64,000 nucleotides of DNA, taken from the NCBI RefSeq assembly GCF_013365535.1, contig NZ_CP053590.1, positions 2,036,501-2,100,500 on the forward strand, read 5' to 3'. Source of the stretch: Aquimarina sp. TRL1 (GTDB lineage: Bacteria > Bacteroidota > Bacteroidia > Flavobacteriales > Flavobacteriaceae). Within the stretch, counting starts at the first letter, position 1. The number at the start of each line of letters is the position of its first letter. The notes beneath the pieces are model-generated. The model saw only the letters and a list, made by a program, of their open reading frames with translations, ran no database searches and was not told the origin of the DNA. Positions 35,108 through 43,863 of this stretch are shown here, piece after piece. Position numbers and translations under genes: made by a program.

Positions 35108-35605
35108 TTATTTTGTTATTTGCTGAGCTAGCTCAGCAAAGAAATCATGAACATTTTTGCTGGTCTTAGCACTGGTTAAACAGTCATAAGTCACTTGTTC
35201 ATCTTTCAGTTTAGCAATCGTTTCTTTTTGGTTTACTAGATCGATTTTATTTCCAATCGTTTTTAGAAATACGTTGGGGTAGTTGTTTTTTAGATATTCC
35301 AGATCTCTGTTAATGTTTTTATACGTATCTGGTCGGGTAACATCAAACACATATATAAAGGCGTGAGATCCTAATAAGTATGATTTTCTTGTTTCTTCAA
35401 TATCGGTATGCCCTTCTGTGTCCCATATAATCATAGATAGTTCTTTCCCTTCAGGGAGCTGAATGACTTTTTTCTTGATTTGAACACCTAAGGTTACTTT
35501 GTAATCTTCAGAAAAAGCATCGTCTATAAAACGTCTGAATAGCGATGATTTCCCTACACCGAAGTGTCCTAACAATACAACTTTTTTAGACAATTTCATC
35601 GGCAA
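35108..35605 (-). CDS. Ras/Rab-like small GTPase
   Basis: A 165-residue single-domain GTPase of the Ras-like superfamily found scattered in bacteria. G1 is GHFGVGKSSLF, G3 is WDTEGH (DxxG with Glu), G4 is NKID, and G5 is TSAKTSKN. The G2 threonine is in YKVTLGVQIK. There is no lipid-modification cysteine motif at the C terminus. It overlaps the end of the upstream gene by 20 bases and is followed after 4 bases by a histidine kinase gene. Unlike MglA it keeps the standard DTxG form of G3. Confidence 0.88.
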   Translation of the reverse strand: MPMKLSKKVVLLGHFGVGKSSLFRRFIDDAFSEDYKVTLGVQIKKKVIQLPEGKELSMIIWDTEGHTDIEETRKSYLLGSHAFIYVFDVTRPDTYKNINRDLEYLKNNYPNVFLKTIGNKIDLVNQKETIAKLKDEQVTYDCLTSAKTSKNVHDFFAELAQQITK

Positions 35606-36410
35606 AATGTTTTTTTAATTTTTTAGTGAATAGGTCGCTGTTTTCAATATCTCTTCTGGAAATATGATTTTTAGCAAAGTCTATGATCTGATCTTCTAGT
35701 ACTTCTTTGAACATCATACTATATGCCCCGGAAATAACAGCGGCAATATAATAGGAGTAAAAATTCTGAATATGAATAGTGAATAATTCATATTCGATCA
35801 TTTCCAGATTCTGATCTCCTCCTTCGAAAGCATCTTCTACAAAGCTCTTGATAGCGGTAAGCATCCCGGCAACCATTTCCTTATCTATAGTGTCTTTTGA
35901 AAGAGGGCTATAATCGGCTATTAATATACCTGAGTTTTTCTCTATGACAAACATTTGCACCAATCTTGGTTTTGCATAATCGGATATGGCTAAATCTCCA
36001 CTGCTGATTCCCTGTGCTTTCGCTTTTGTTTTCCTGAACCAGTTTTTGAAGGAAAATGCTTTTTTGGTTTTGTTGCTAATATTTTCGCTGAGAAGTTTCA
36101 TTTCGTGAGCGATATATTTCTTGATCATTTTACCAATGATTGGAAATAATGCTTCGACAACAGCGTCCTGTGAATTTTTAATTTCTTCTTTTAGGGCTTC
36201 TGTAATAGTAGGCCCAAGGGTGCTGGGGATTTCCTGTACGAATTCATCCAGTCTATCGTCGATAATCGGATCGACTTTCTCGGACAATTCATTTTTCTGG
36301 AGGACAATAGTACGCAGTTCTTCAACTTTTTTGCTGATAGAATCCGCAAACTCATGCTCTTCTGTAAGTAGAAGATCTTTTAGTAATTTAAGTTTATCCT
36401 TTTCCCCCAT
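35586..36410 (-). CDS. Putative GTPase-module partner: helical N terminus plus roadblock/longin-like C-terminal domain
   Basis: A 274-residue cytoplasmic protein. The first 140 residues are helical and contain ALFPIIGKMIKKYI (about residues 86-99), a motif that I recall from the N-terminal region of some OmpA-domain and GTPase-associated proteins. After a basic stretch (KKAFSFKNWFRKTKAKAQ), the C-terminal 130 residues (VQMFVIEKNSGILIADYS onwards) look like a roadblock/longin-type alpha-beta domain, the fold of many small-GTPase regulators such as MglB. This assignment rests on pattern and position, and is inference. It overlaps the GTPase gene by 20 bases, indicating translational coupling. 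Confidence 0.6.
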   Translation of the reverse strand: MGEKDKLKLLKDLLLTEEHEFADSISKKVEELRTIVLQKNELSEKVDPIIDDRLDEFVQEIPSTLGPTITEALKEEIKNSQDAVVEALFPIIGKMIKKYIAHEMKLLSENISNKTKKAFSFKNWFRKTKAKAQGISSGDLAISDYAKPRLVQMFVIEKNSGILIADYSPLSKDTIDKEMVAGMLTAIKSFVEDAFEGGDQNLEMIEYELFTIHIQNFYSYYIAAVISGAYSMMFKEVLEDQIIDFAKNHISRRDIENSDLFTKKLKKHFADEIV

Positions 36411-36428
36411 ATTTCTGGAATAGTTGGA

Positions 36429-36782
36429 TTACTTTTGGATGATTTTTTCACCCATTGCGATAAGTAAGTCACCCAGTACTTTTTTATCTACTTTTTTAGT
36501 GTTGAGCATTTCTACTTTATCAGCGACCTTATCTTCCAATTCTGTAATTCTGATATTTATATCGGTACTTAAATTATCGATTGCCTGATGAAGTTCTTTG
36601 CGAGTTTCTTCAATGAAATCTTCTAATTCATTTTTTTTTGTTGAAATATCTTTCTTAACCTGCTCGAACTCTGAGTCATATGCGGCGATATTATCTCCGA
36701 AAATGAGGTTCTTGATCGCTTCAATTTTGGAAGCCTGATCATTAGCAGCAGGTTGGTCTGTCGCTTTTGTATCTTTAGCCAT
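36429..36782 (-). CDS. Coiled-coil protein, first gene of the GTPase operon
   Basis: A 117-residue acidic protein, almost entirely predicted coiled coil (EFEQVKKDISTKKNELEDFIEETRKELHQ, then TELEDKVADKVEML). Its N-terminal segment (KIEAIKNLIFGDNIAAYDSEFEQV) resembles the start of the 274-residue neighbour (KLKLLKDLLLTEEHEFADSI). The shared layout suggests the two proteins heterodimerise through these helices (inference). No enzymatic motif is present. The gene starts the four-gene run and precedes the next gene by 18 bases. Confidence 0.6.
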   Translation of the reverse strand: MAKDTKATDQPAANDQASKIEAIKNLIFGDNIAAYDSEFEQVKKDISTKKNELEDFIEETRKELHQAIDNLSTDINIRITELEDKVADKVEMLNTKKVDKKVLGDLLIAMGEKIIQK

Positions 36783-36870
36783 TCTGTGTTATTTGTTTAA
36801 TTTTCTAGCTGTTATTGTAAAAATAGTTATAAAAAAGCTAAAAACAATAATAAGCTTGCTAATAATGAAT

Positions 36871-37869
36871 TTATTGCATAAAGGATTCCACTTTTTCTAC
36901 CATGTTTTTGCTACCGCAAATAAAGGGAGTTCTTTGATGAAGTTCAGAAGGTTTTATATCCAGAATCCTTCTATGACCATCACTAGCTTTTCCTCCTGCC
37001 TGCTCTGTAAGAAATGCCATCGGATTACATTCGTAAAGTAATCGGAGCTTCCCATTAGGAGACTTAGAAGTGCTAGGATACATGTATATTCCTCCTTTAA
37101 TCATATTCCTGTGAATATCACTAACTAAAGAGCCTATATACCTGGAAGTGTATGGACGATCTTCTTTTTCTTCCTGACAATATTTTATATAATCTTTAAT
37201 CCCTTGAGGGAAATGGATATAATTCCCTTCGTTTACAGAATAGATATTACCATCTTCTGGAAATCTCATATTCGGATGTGATAAGTAGTAAGTACCTAAT
37301 GCCGGATTTAGTGTGAATCCGTTTACCCCATTACCGGTCGTGTATACTAACATGGTCGAGGTTCCATAAATTATATATCCTGCGGCAACTTGTAAATTTC
37401 CTGGTTGAAGAAAGTCTTCAAGAGTAACAGGGGTTCCTGTTGGTGTAATTCTTCTGTAGATAGAGAAAATGGTTCCCACAGATACATTAACATCTATGTT
37501 AGAGCTACCATCCAATGGATCCATAAGTACAACATAGTTGTTTTTATGATCGTTCTTATGCCCTTTGATCGTGATGAAATCATCATTTTCTTCTGATGCG
37601 ATTCCACATACAATTTCTCTGTTCGTTAATGTGTTTATAAAAGTTTCATTGGCTAAAACATCCAATTTTTGTTGGTCTTCACCTTGTATATTTGTTTCCC
37701 CTATTGCTCCTGTAATGTCTACTAAACCAGCTTTGTTAACCTCGTGGTTAACCATTTTTGCAGCCAATCGGATAGAATTTATTAAGCGGGAAAGCTCTCC
37801 GCTGGCGTATGGAAAATCTGTTTGATTTTCAATGATAAATTCTCCAAGAGTTTGATTGCTTTTTGGCAT
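36871..37869 (-). CDS. fbp: Fructose-1,6-bisphosphatase, class 1
   Basis: A 332-residue enzyme of gluconeogenesis. It removes the 1-phosphate of fructose-1,6-bisphosphate. Motifs are the metal-binding [22 protein letters not shown] (about 123-144), [10 protein letters not shown] before it, and [23 protein letters not shown] followed by [12 protein letters not shown], which bind the sugar phosphate. The length is normal and the protein cytoplasmic. It is a single gene divergent from the GNAT that follows. Confidence 0.97.
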   Translation of the reverse strand: MPKSNQTLGEFIIENQTDFPYASGELSRLINSIRLAAKMVNHEVNKAGLVDITGAIGETNIQGEDQQKLDVLANETFINTLTNREIVCGIASEENDDFITIKGHKNDHKNNYVVLMDPLDGSSNIDVNVSVGTIFSIYRRITPTGTPVTLEDFLQPGNLQVAAGYIIYGTSTMLVYTTGNGVNGFTLNPALGTYYLSHPNMRFPEDGNIYSVNEGNYIHFPQGIKDYIKYCQEEKEDRPYTSRYIGSLVSDIHRNMIKGGIYMYPSTSKSPNGKLRLLYECNPMAFLTEQAGGKASDGHRRILDIKPSELHQRTPFICGSKNMVEKVESFMQ

Positions 37870-37891
37870 TTTAGTGAGTTTAAGATTTTTG

Positions 37892-37899
37892 CAAAATTA
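37892..37899 (-). promoter_or_regulatory. Putative -7 element (TAATTTTG) of fbp
   Basis: A full TAnnTTTG match on the minus strand, 22 bases before the fbp ATG at 37869. No TTG at the -33 distance was found. Confidence 0.45.
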
Positions 37900-38002
37900 T
37901 TATTTTTTGTTTAACTATATCGTTTTCGTGCAAGCTATTTGAAAACTTTATTTTTTTTGGAATATTAATAATTAAAAGGAGGATGGATTAGTTCATAATT
38001 TT

Positions 38003-38010
38003 TAGTTTTG
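38003..38010 (+). promoter_or_regulatory. Putative -7 element (TAGTTTTG) for the GNAT-hydrolase-aspartokinase run
   Basis: A full TAnnTTTG match 16 bases before the ATG at 38027, implying a leader of about 11 bases. The -33 element is not evident. Confidence 0.45.
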
Positions 38011-38026
38011 AAGAAAATACCAAATT

Positions 38027-38509
38027 ATGGATTACGTAATACGAGAAGCGAAGGAACAAGATATGCCGGCAGTACTTGGTTTGATTAAGGAATTGGCGGT
38101 TTTTGAAAAAGAGCCTGACGCTGTAGAGGTAACTGTAGAAGAGATGGTGAAAGAAGGGTTCGGAGCACATCCATTGTTTCATTGTTTTGTTGCTGAGGTG
38201 GAAAAAGAAATAGTAGGAATTGCATTGGTGTACGATCGGTTTTCTACCTGGAAGGGACGTTCGGTTCACTTAGAGGATTTAATTGTGCGGGAATCTATGA
38301 GAGGAACAGGATTGGGTAAAGCGCTATATTCTAAGGTACTTACCTATGCAAAGGAAAAAGGAGTTCGGCGAGTAGAATGGGCAGTGCTTAACTGGAACCA
38401 AGGAGCCATTGACTTTTATGAGAAGAGTGGTGCGACCTTACTCAAAGATTGGTATTTAGTACAAATGGATGAAGCAGGCTTGGATCGATATGTACAATCA
38501 GTGAAATAA
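38027..38509 (+). CDS. GNAT family N-acetyltransferase
   Basis: A 160-residue acetyl-CoA-dependent transferase. The cofactor motif appears as VRESMRGTGLGKALYSKVL (about 90-108; R-x-x-G-x-G/A form), preceded by VHLEDLIV. The C-terminal NWNQGAIDFYEKSGA is typical of the diamine acetyltransferase-like branch. The substrate is unknown. It is the first gene of a run with the nitrilase-family hydrolase (7-base gap) and aspartokinase. Confidence 0.88.
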   Translation: MDYVIREAKEQDMPAVLGLIKELAVFEKEPDAVEVTVEEMVKEGFGAHPLFHCFVAEVEKEIVGIALVYDRFSTWKGRSVHLEDLIVRESMRGTGLGKALYSKVLTYAKEKGVRRVEWAVLNWNQGAIDFYEKSGATLLKDWYLVQMDEAGLDRYVQSVK

Positions 38510-38516
38510 AAAAATC

Positions 38517-39260
38517 ATGAAAATAGCGCTGGCTCAATCTATTTCAAAAAAAGGGAATGTCGATCAGAACATTCTCACACATGAGCGAATGATTCGTCAG
38601 GCTTCTCAGGCAGGAGCTGATATTATTCTTTTTCCAGAGCTTTCTCTTACCGGCTATGAGTTGGCATTGGCAAAAGAATTGTGTTTTGATATTGGAGATG
38701 CTCGATTGCATAGATTACATGAGTTAGCTAATGAACATCATATTATCACGATTATTGGCGCGCCCTACATTGAAGAGGGTGAGTTATATATTGCTTCGTT
38801 CGTATTGTACCCCGACGGGACAACAGATGTCTATAAAAAACAATACCTCCACGACGGAGAAGAAAACTATGTTAGTTCAGGAGATGAAGGGTTGTTGATT
38901 GATTATGAGGGAGAGCGAATTTACAATGCTATCTGTGCAGATATCTCAAAGGAAGCACATCCGGAAAAAGCATTTAAGCATAAGGCTACAGTGTATCTAG
39001 CAAGTGTTCTGATTACACCAGGAGGGTATGAAGCAGATGAAGTTTTGTTAAAGCGATACGCGATGAATTATAACCTGACTGTAATGATGAGTAATCATGG
39101 AGGACCTTCTGGAGGTTATGAGTCTGCAGGTAAGAGTGCTGTGTGGTCTTCAAAAGGAAATAGGATAGGAATGTTGGAGAGCGAAGGGGAAGGGATTCTT
39201 CTTGCTTCCAAAGAAGGGGATTCATGGAAGTGCGAGGTGATTAAAACTAATAAACCGTAA
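38517..39260 (+). CDS. Carbon-nitrogen hydrolase (nitrilase superfamily)
   Basis: A 247-residue amidase-type enzyme. The Glu-Lys-Cys triad can be placed: Glu in LFPELSLTGYE, Lys in VYKKQYLHDGE, and Cys in NAICADISKEAHPE. Members hydrolyse amide or nitrile bonds in small molecules; the specific substrate is not readable from the sequence. It starts seven bases after the GNAT stop and is followed by aspartokinase after 14 bases. Confidence 0.88.
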   Translation: MKIALAQSISKKGNVDQNILTHERMIRQASQAGADIILFPELSLTGYELALAKELCFDIGDARLHRLHELANEHHIITIIGAPYIEEGELYIASFVLYPDGTTDVYKKQYLHDGEENYVSSGDEGLLIDYEGERIYNAICADISKEAHPEKAFKHKATVYLASVLITPGGYEADEVLLKRYAMNYNLTVMMSNHGGPSGGYESAGKSAVWSSKGNRIGMLESEGEGILLASKEGDSWKCEVIKTNKP

Positions 39261-39274
39261 AGAGTTATTACATA

Positions 39275-40531
39275 ATGAAAATATTCAAATTTGGGGGAGC
39301 ATCGGTTAAAGATGCAGCTGGAGTAAGGAATGTCATCCGCGTTCTGAAAACAGTAGAATTTACCGATTTAGTCATTGTAGTTTCTGCTATGGGGAAAACT
39401 ACAAATGCTATGGAGGTTATTGTAGAAAACTACCTGCAACATCCGGATAGTCTAGAGGAATCATTGGTGAAAATATTTGATTTTCATACTAAAATCATCA
39501 AAGAATTGTTCGGAGATAACGATACGGATGTCAAGGATAAAATTCAGGCGTTATTCCTGGATTTAAGAACAACGTTGGAAAGAAATAAATCAAAACAATA
39601 TGATTATTGTTATGATCAGATTGTGGGGTATGGAGAATTGTTCTCTACTGTTATTTTGAGTGAATATTTAATGTTTGTAGGAGTTGCTAATCAGTGGCTG
39701 GATGCTAGAAATGTAATTAAGACAGATAACGGGTATAGACGAGCTAAGGTGGATTGGGATTGGACGGAAGAGAATATTAGGAAAGAAGTAGTGTCAGAAG
39801 GGGGAATTTATGTTACTCAGGGATTTATCGGTTCTGATATCAATAACTTTTCTACTACACTGGGGAGGGAAGGAAGTGATTATACGGCTGGGATTTTTGC
39901 CTACTGCTTGCATGCAGAAAATGTCACTATCTGGAAAGATGTTCCGGGTGTTCTAAATGGAGACCCAAGAGTATTCGAAGGGACAGAGTTGCTACAGGAA
40001 ATTTCATATGAGGAAGCAATAGAGCTTGCTTTTTATGGGGCTTCGGTGATTCACCCCAAAACACTACAACCATTACAACGAAAAGAAATTCCTTTGTATG
40101 TCAAATCTTTTTTGCATCCTGCTAATCCTGGGACATCAGTAAAAAAAGGACAAGCCCTTGTGCCATATATGCCATGCTATATTGTAAAAAAAGATCAGAT
40201 ATTACTCTCACTTTCATCTCTGGACTTTTCATTTATTGTAGAAAAAAATATAAGCGAAATATTTGAGCTTTTTGACCGCTATAAATTAAAGGTAGATTTG
40301 ATACAAAATTCGGCTATAAGTTTCTCTGTGTGTGTAGAAGATAAATTTAATCTGTTTGACACTGTGGCAGATAAGTTGAAATTGAAATTTGCTGTTAATT
40401 TTGAGAAAAACGTATCCTTGTATACCATACGGCATTTTACAAAAGAGGCAGTGCAGAAAATAGAGGGGGATAAGGACGTTTTATTGAAGCAATCCACAAG
40501 AGAAACGTTTCAGATGATTGTTAAACAATAG
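39275..40531 (+). CDS. Aspartate kinase (monofunctional)
   Basis: A 418-residue kinase that phosphorylates aspartate at the start of the Lys/Thr/Met pathway. The N-terminal KFGGASVKDAAGVRNV motif, the active-site region TTLGREGSDYTA, and DVPGVLNGDPR are visible. The C-terminal about 120 residues carry ACT-like regulatory sequence. There is no fused homoserine dehydrogenase. Family naming varies (lysC/thrA/metL), so no symbol is given. Confidence 0.92.
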   Translation: MKIFKFGGASVKDAAGVRNVIRVLKTVEFTDLVIVVSAMGKTTNAMEVIVENYLQHPDSLEESLVKIFDFHTKIIKELFGDNDTDVKDKIQALFLDLRTTLERNKSKQYDYCYDQIVGYGELFSTVILSEYLMFVGVANQWLDARNVIKTDNGYRRAKVDWDWTEENIRKEVVSEGGIYVTQGFIGSDINNFSTTLGREGSDYTAGIFAYCLHAENVTIWKDVPGVLNGDPRVFEGTELLQEISYEEAIELAFYGASVIHPKTLQPLQRKEIPLYVKSFLHPANPGTSVKKGQALVPYMPCYIVKKDQILLSLSSLDFSFIVEKNISEIFELFDRYKLKVDLIQNSAISFSVCVEDKFNLFDTVADKLKLKFAVNFEKNVSLYTIRHFTKEAVQKIEGDKDVLLKQSTRETFQMIVKQ

Positions 40532-40535
40532 CTCA

Positions 40536-40562
40536 TTGAATTCAGCGAATTTGCTATATTTG
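40536..40562 (+). promoter_or_regulatory. Putative promoter of the OlsF-like gene
   Basis: TATATTTG at 40555-40562 is a full -7 match, with TTG at 40536-40538 at a short 16-base spacer. The ATG is at 40586, about 18 bases after the predicted transcript start. Confidence 0.5.
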
Positions 40563-40585
40563 TAGTTAGCGCGCAAAACAGATTT

Positions 40586-42397
40586 ATGTCGATAGTAACC
40601 TCAAGAGAAGTAGCCAAAGGGCTAAAATTGGATAAGTTAGGTTTTATTGGGACTTTTATTGGATGGATCATTCTGAAGATCACAAGGTTGTCAAAAATTA
40701 ACAGGCAATATAGCTCTATAAGTCATTTTGAAGGATTGGAATTTCTTGAAAAAGCTTTGGAGATGTATGGAGTTACTTTTGAAGTACCTGAAGAAGACTT
40801 AAAAAGGTTACCAAAAAATGGAGCTTTTATCACATTGTCTAATCATCCTTTGGGAGGATTAGACGGAATTATTTTATTAAAATTATTATTGGAGAAGAGA
40901 GCGGATTCCAAGATAATGGCGAATTTTTTATTGCAGAACTTTGATCCGCTAAAACCATTTATTTTACCAGTAAATCCTTTTGAAGATAAAAAAGATGCAA
41001 AGTCAAGTCTAAAAGGAATTAAAGAAGCGATTCAGCATCTTTCGGAAGGACATCCGATAGGGATTTTTCCTGCAGGAGAAGTTTCAACCTTTAAAGAAGG
41101 TAAAAATATTGTAGACAGACCGTGGGAGCCGGGAGCTATGCGCTTGGTGCAGAAGGCAAACGTACCAGTTGTACCTATTTATTTTCACGCGAGAAATAGT
41201 CGTTTGTTTTACCGATTAGCAGCTATTCATGACAGTTTGAGAACAGCAAAATTACCAAGTGAGCTATTTTCTCAGGAAAAACGAGTGATAAAAGTTCGGA
41301 TTGGTCATGCCGTCTCAGTAAAAGATCAGCAAGAACATACATGTTTGGAAGATTTTACCAGTTTTCTGAGAAAGAAGACATATATGCTGGCAAATCCGTA
41401 CGAGAAGAAAACATTGAGAGAATCAATCCCTCAAAATCTCAAACTTCCTAAACTTCCAAAACAAATTGCTTTGGAAGGAAATAAAAATAAAATAGAAGCT
41501 GAATTACAATTTTGTAGGGAGAATGATAAGCGTCTTTTGGCAAGTAAAAATTATGAGGTGTTTTTGGCAACTAAGAAGTGTGTGCCCAATATTCTTCATG
41601 AGATAGGGCGTCTTAGGGAGATTACATTTAGAGCAATAGGAGAAGGAACTAATAATTCACTTGATTTGGACCCTTTTGATGATTATTATCATCATATGTT
41701 TTTATGGGATAATGATGCTAAGAAGATAGCTGGAGCATACCGAATGGGAATGGGATCGGAAATCTATGCTAAGTTTGGAATAGATGGTTTTTATCTTCAG
41801 GATCTTTTTCGATTTGAACCAGAACTTCATAAGATGATGAGCGAGTCTATCGAAATGGGAAGAGCGTTTATTATTAAAGAGTACCAACAACGACCAATGC
41901 CACTATTTTTATTGTGGAAGGGAATCGTTCATTGTACGCTTCGCTTTCCGGAACATAAATACCTGATAGGAGGAGTTAGTATTAGTAATAGGTTTAGTAA
42001 CTTTTCTAAATCGTTAATGATCGAGTTTATGAAGTCGCATTATTACGATCCATATGTGGCTCAATACGTACGGCCTAAAAAAGAATTTAAGGTAAAGTTG
42101 AATGATGCGGATAAAGATTTTGTTTTTGATGAGAGTCGAAGTGATCTGAACAAGTTTGATAAGATTATAGATGAGATAGAACCAGGAAGTCTTCGTATCC
42201 CTGTATTGATTAAAAAGTATATCAAGCAAAATGCAAAAGTAGTGGCATTTAATGTAGATCCGTTATTTAACAATGCAGTGGATGGATTGATGTATATCAG
42301 GATTTCGGATCTGCCCGATAGTACGGTTAAACCTGTAATGGAAGAATTTCAGGCAGAGTTGGAACAAAAATATTTTAAAGCAGTAGAAGAAAAATAA
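40586..42397 (+). CDS. olsF: OlsF-like bifunctional acyltransferase (ornithine-type lipid synthesis)
   Basis: A 603-residue fusion. The N-terminal half is a PlsC-type acyltransferase with the variant active-site motif NHPLGGLDG (about residues 90-98) and a phosphate-binding FPAGEVSTF segment (about 160-168). The C-terminal half (about 300-600) is an OlsB-type GNAT: ITFRAIGEGTNN, YRMGMG, ESIEMGRAFI and FLLWKGI. By this layout it would both acylate ornithine (or another amino acid) and add the second acyl chain to make an aminolipid, as described for OlsF of Flavobacterium johnsoniae and Serratia. The substrate amino acid cannot be told from sequence. Confidence 0.75.
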   Translation: MSIVTSREVAKGLKLDKLGFIGTFIGWIILKITRLSKINRQYSSISHFEGLEFLEKALEMYGVTFEVPEEDLKRLPKNGAFITLSNHPLGGLDGIILLKLLLEKRADSKIMANFLLQNFDPLKPFILPVNPFEDKKDAKSSLKGIKEAIQHLSEGHPIGIFPAGEVSTFKEGKNIVDRPWEPGAMRLVQKANVPVVPIYFHARNSRLFYRLAAIHDSLRTAKLPSELFSQEKRVIKVRIGHAVSVKDQQEHTCLEDFTSFLRKKTYMLANPYEKKTLRESIPQNLKLPKLPKQIALEGNKNKIEAELQFCRENDKRLLASKNYEVFLATKKCVPNILHEIGRLREITFRAIGEGTNNSLDLDPFDDYYHHMFLWDNDAKKIAGAYRMGMGSEIYAKFGIDGFYLQDLFRFEPELHKMMSESIEMGRAFIIKEYQQRPMPLFLLWKGIVHCTLRFPEHKYLIGGVSISNRFSNFSKSLMIEFMKSHYYDPYVAQYVRPKKEFKVKLNDADKDFVFDESRSDLNKFDKIIDEIEPGSLRIPVLIKKYIKQNAKVVAFNVDPLFNNAVDGLMYIRISDLPDSTVKPVMEEFQAELEQKYFKAVEEK

Positions 42398-42426
42398 AAA
42401 AGGCAGCAAATAGCTGCCTTTTTGTT
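42396..42426. terminator. Bidirectional terminator
   Basis: A stem of AAGGCAGC (42400-42407) and GCTGCCTT (42413-42420) with an AAATA loop, A run before and T run after. It separates the OlsF-like gene from the convergent arsC-type gene, whose stop begins at 42426. Confidence 0.85.
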
Positions 42427-42842
42427 TAAGTTACGTTATCTTCAATAAAATTATCACAGTAAGTTTTGATTTCATTTCTTGTTTTTTCAAATGCTTTATG
42501 AATTTCTTCTTCTGTTCCTGTTATTTTGGAAGGGTCAAAGAAATTGTAATGAAATCTTTCTGCTTTTCCAGGGAAGAAAGGGCATCGCTCTTTTGCATTG
42601 TCACATACTGTAAGAATATAGTCAAAAGTGATATCGAGATATTCATCCAGGTTATTGGATGTGTGAGAGGAAATATCAATACCGTCTTCTTTCATGATGC
42701 TGATAGCTCTGGGGTTTACGCCGTGTGTTTCGACTCCAGCACTATATATCGTTGTTGCTTCTTTGGCAAAATGTCTGAGATAGCCTTCTGCCATTTGACT
42801 TCTGCAAGAGTTACCAGTACATAAAACGAGGATTTTTTTCAT
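42426..42842 (-). CDS. arsC: Thioredoxin-coupled arsenate reductase (low-molecular-weight phosphatase fold)
   Basis: A 138-residue enzyme reducing As(V) to As(III). The P-loop is CTGNSCRS (Cys8 nucleophile, CX5R), and the redox pair lies in TVCDNAKERCPFFPG (Cys80 and Cys87), as in the pI258-type thioredoxin-dependent family. The P-loop and pair together separate it from plain tyrosine phosphatases. I chose the ATG at 42842; an upstream in-frame start would add a non-conserved tail overlapping the next gene. It is the last gene of the ars run. Confidence 0.88.
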   Translation of the reverse strand: MKKILVLCTGNSCRSQMAEGYLRHFAKEATTIYSAGVETHGVNPRAISIMKEDGIDISSHTSNNLDEYLDITFDYILTVCDNAKERCPFFPGKAERFHYNFFDPSKITGTEEEIHKAFEKTRNEIKTYCDNFIEDNVT

Positions 42843-42862
42843 GATGATTATATTTGTTTTGT

Positions 42863-43342
42863 TTAATTGTGTCTTTTTTCTAATAAGGTGTTGTCGTACC
42901 ATTCACCATCTAATCGAGCAATTTTTTCTCTAATGCCAACAACTCTGAACCCTGCTTTTTGATGAAGTCGTATACTTGCAGTGTTGATACTGAATATATT
43001 TGCTTGTAGTGTCCAAAAACCTTCTTTTTTGCTTTCTTCGATTAATGTGTGTAGAAGGTGAGTGCCTATTTTCTGATGCCTGAATGATTTGGAAATGTAT
43101 ATACTTACTTCTGCAACTCCCTTGTATACTTCTCGTTTGGAAATAGGGGAGAGTGCAGCCCAACCAATGATGATTCCATTTTTTAGCGCTTTTATTCTGC
43201 AACGTTGAATGTGGGTTTGATCCCATTGTGACCAATCGGGAAGTTGCGTTTCAAAAGTTGCCATTTTTGTATTGATTCCTTCCTGATAGATCTCGGAAAT
43301 ATCAGGCCAGTCTTCTTTGTCAAAATGTGAAAATGTGATCAT
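42863..43342 (-). CDS. GNAT acetyltransferase, ArsN/phosphinothricin acetyltransferase-like
   Basis: A 159-residue GNAT. The cofactor region is SIYISKSFRHQKIGTHLLHTLIEE (R/Q-x-x-G-x-G/T form), and features such as YQEGINTKMATFETQ, GWAALSPISKREVYKGVAEVS and AGFRVVGIREKIARLDGEWYD are typical of the phosphinothricin acetyltransferase branch. Within an arsenic operon this branch is named ArsN and acetylates arsinothricin (established for ArsN1 members). Whether this one does is inference from position. The ATG at 43342 overlaps the end of the upstream gene by one or two codons at most in a longer start, so it is preferred. Confidence 0.75.
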   Translation of the reverse strand: MITFSHFDKEDWPDISEIYQEGINTKMATFETQLPDWSQWDQTHIQRCRIKALKNGIIIGWAALSPISKREVYKGVAEVSIYISKSFRHQKIGTHLLHTLIEESKKEGFWTLQANIFSINTASIRLHQKAGFRVVGIREKIARLDGEWYDNTLLEKRHN

Positions 43343-43353
43343 TAATGTTTTTT

Positions 43354-43842
43354 TTAGCAACAACCACTACCCGGAGAGCAGGTTGTTTCTTGTTGGAAGG
43401 TTTCTTTTGCAGGAACGCCACATGTCTCTTTAGCCTTGCAATCTGTTTGATCAAGAGAAAGTTTTATAATTAGATCTTCTTTTGTGCTTTCATATGATTC
43501 TATATGGAGTTGAGAAGTGTGGAATGTGTTATTTCCGTATTCTATTTTTAGAGGGGCGTCCATTTGGTATGGCTTTATTTGTCCAACCTTGGCTAATATT
43601 TCGATTGCCTTTTGGGTTTTCATATATTCTTTTTTGCCGATTTCCTTTGGGCTTTCCCATAATTGGATAACCGTTTCCTTCCAGGAACTTGTTCCGGCTC
43701 CACAGTCTACAGATTCTATTGAGATGTGTTTTACCTCTGTGATATGGTAATTCGTGCCGACAAATTGCCCTGGAGTGTATTCGAAAATGAGTTGTGAATG
43801 AGGGTGCTCAGTTAGTATAGATATGAATTCTGATGTGTTCAT
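43354..43842 (-). CDS. DUF6428-type protein with cysteine-rich tail
   Basis: A 162-residue protein that I match to the DUF6428 type that commonly sits beside arsR in Bacteroidota. Visible patterns are FEYTPGQFVGTNYHITEVKHI at the N terminus, SVDCGAGTSSWKETVIQLWE, and a C-terminal tail with eight closely spaced cysteines including DCKAKETCGVP and CSPGSGCC, apt for binding thiophilic metalloids. No signal peptide is visible, so it is cytoplasmic. A role as an arsenite-binding chaperone is a guess. It follows arsR after 21 bases. Confidence 0.7.
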   Translation of the reverse strand: MNTSEFISILTEHPHSQLIFEYTPGQFVGTNYHITEVKHISIESVDCGAGTSSWKETVIQLWESPKEIGKKEYMKTQKAIEILAKVGQIKPYQMDAPLKIEYGNNTFHTSQLHIESYESTKEDLIIKLSLDQTDCKAKETCGVPAKETFQQETTCSPGSGCC

Positions 43843-43863
43843 TGTGTTTTATTTTATGCCGGT

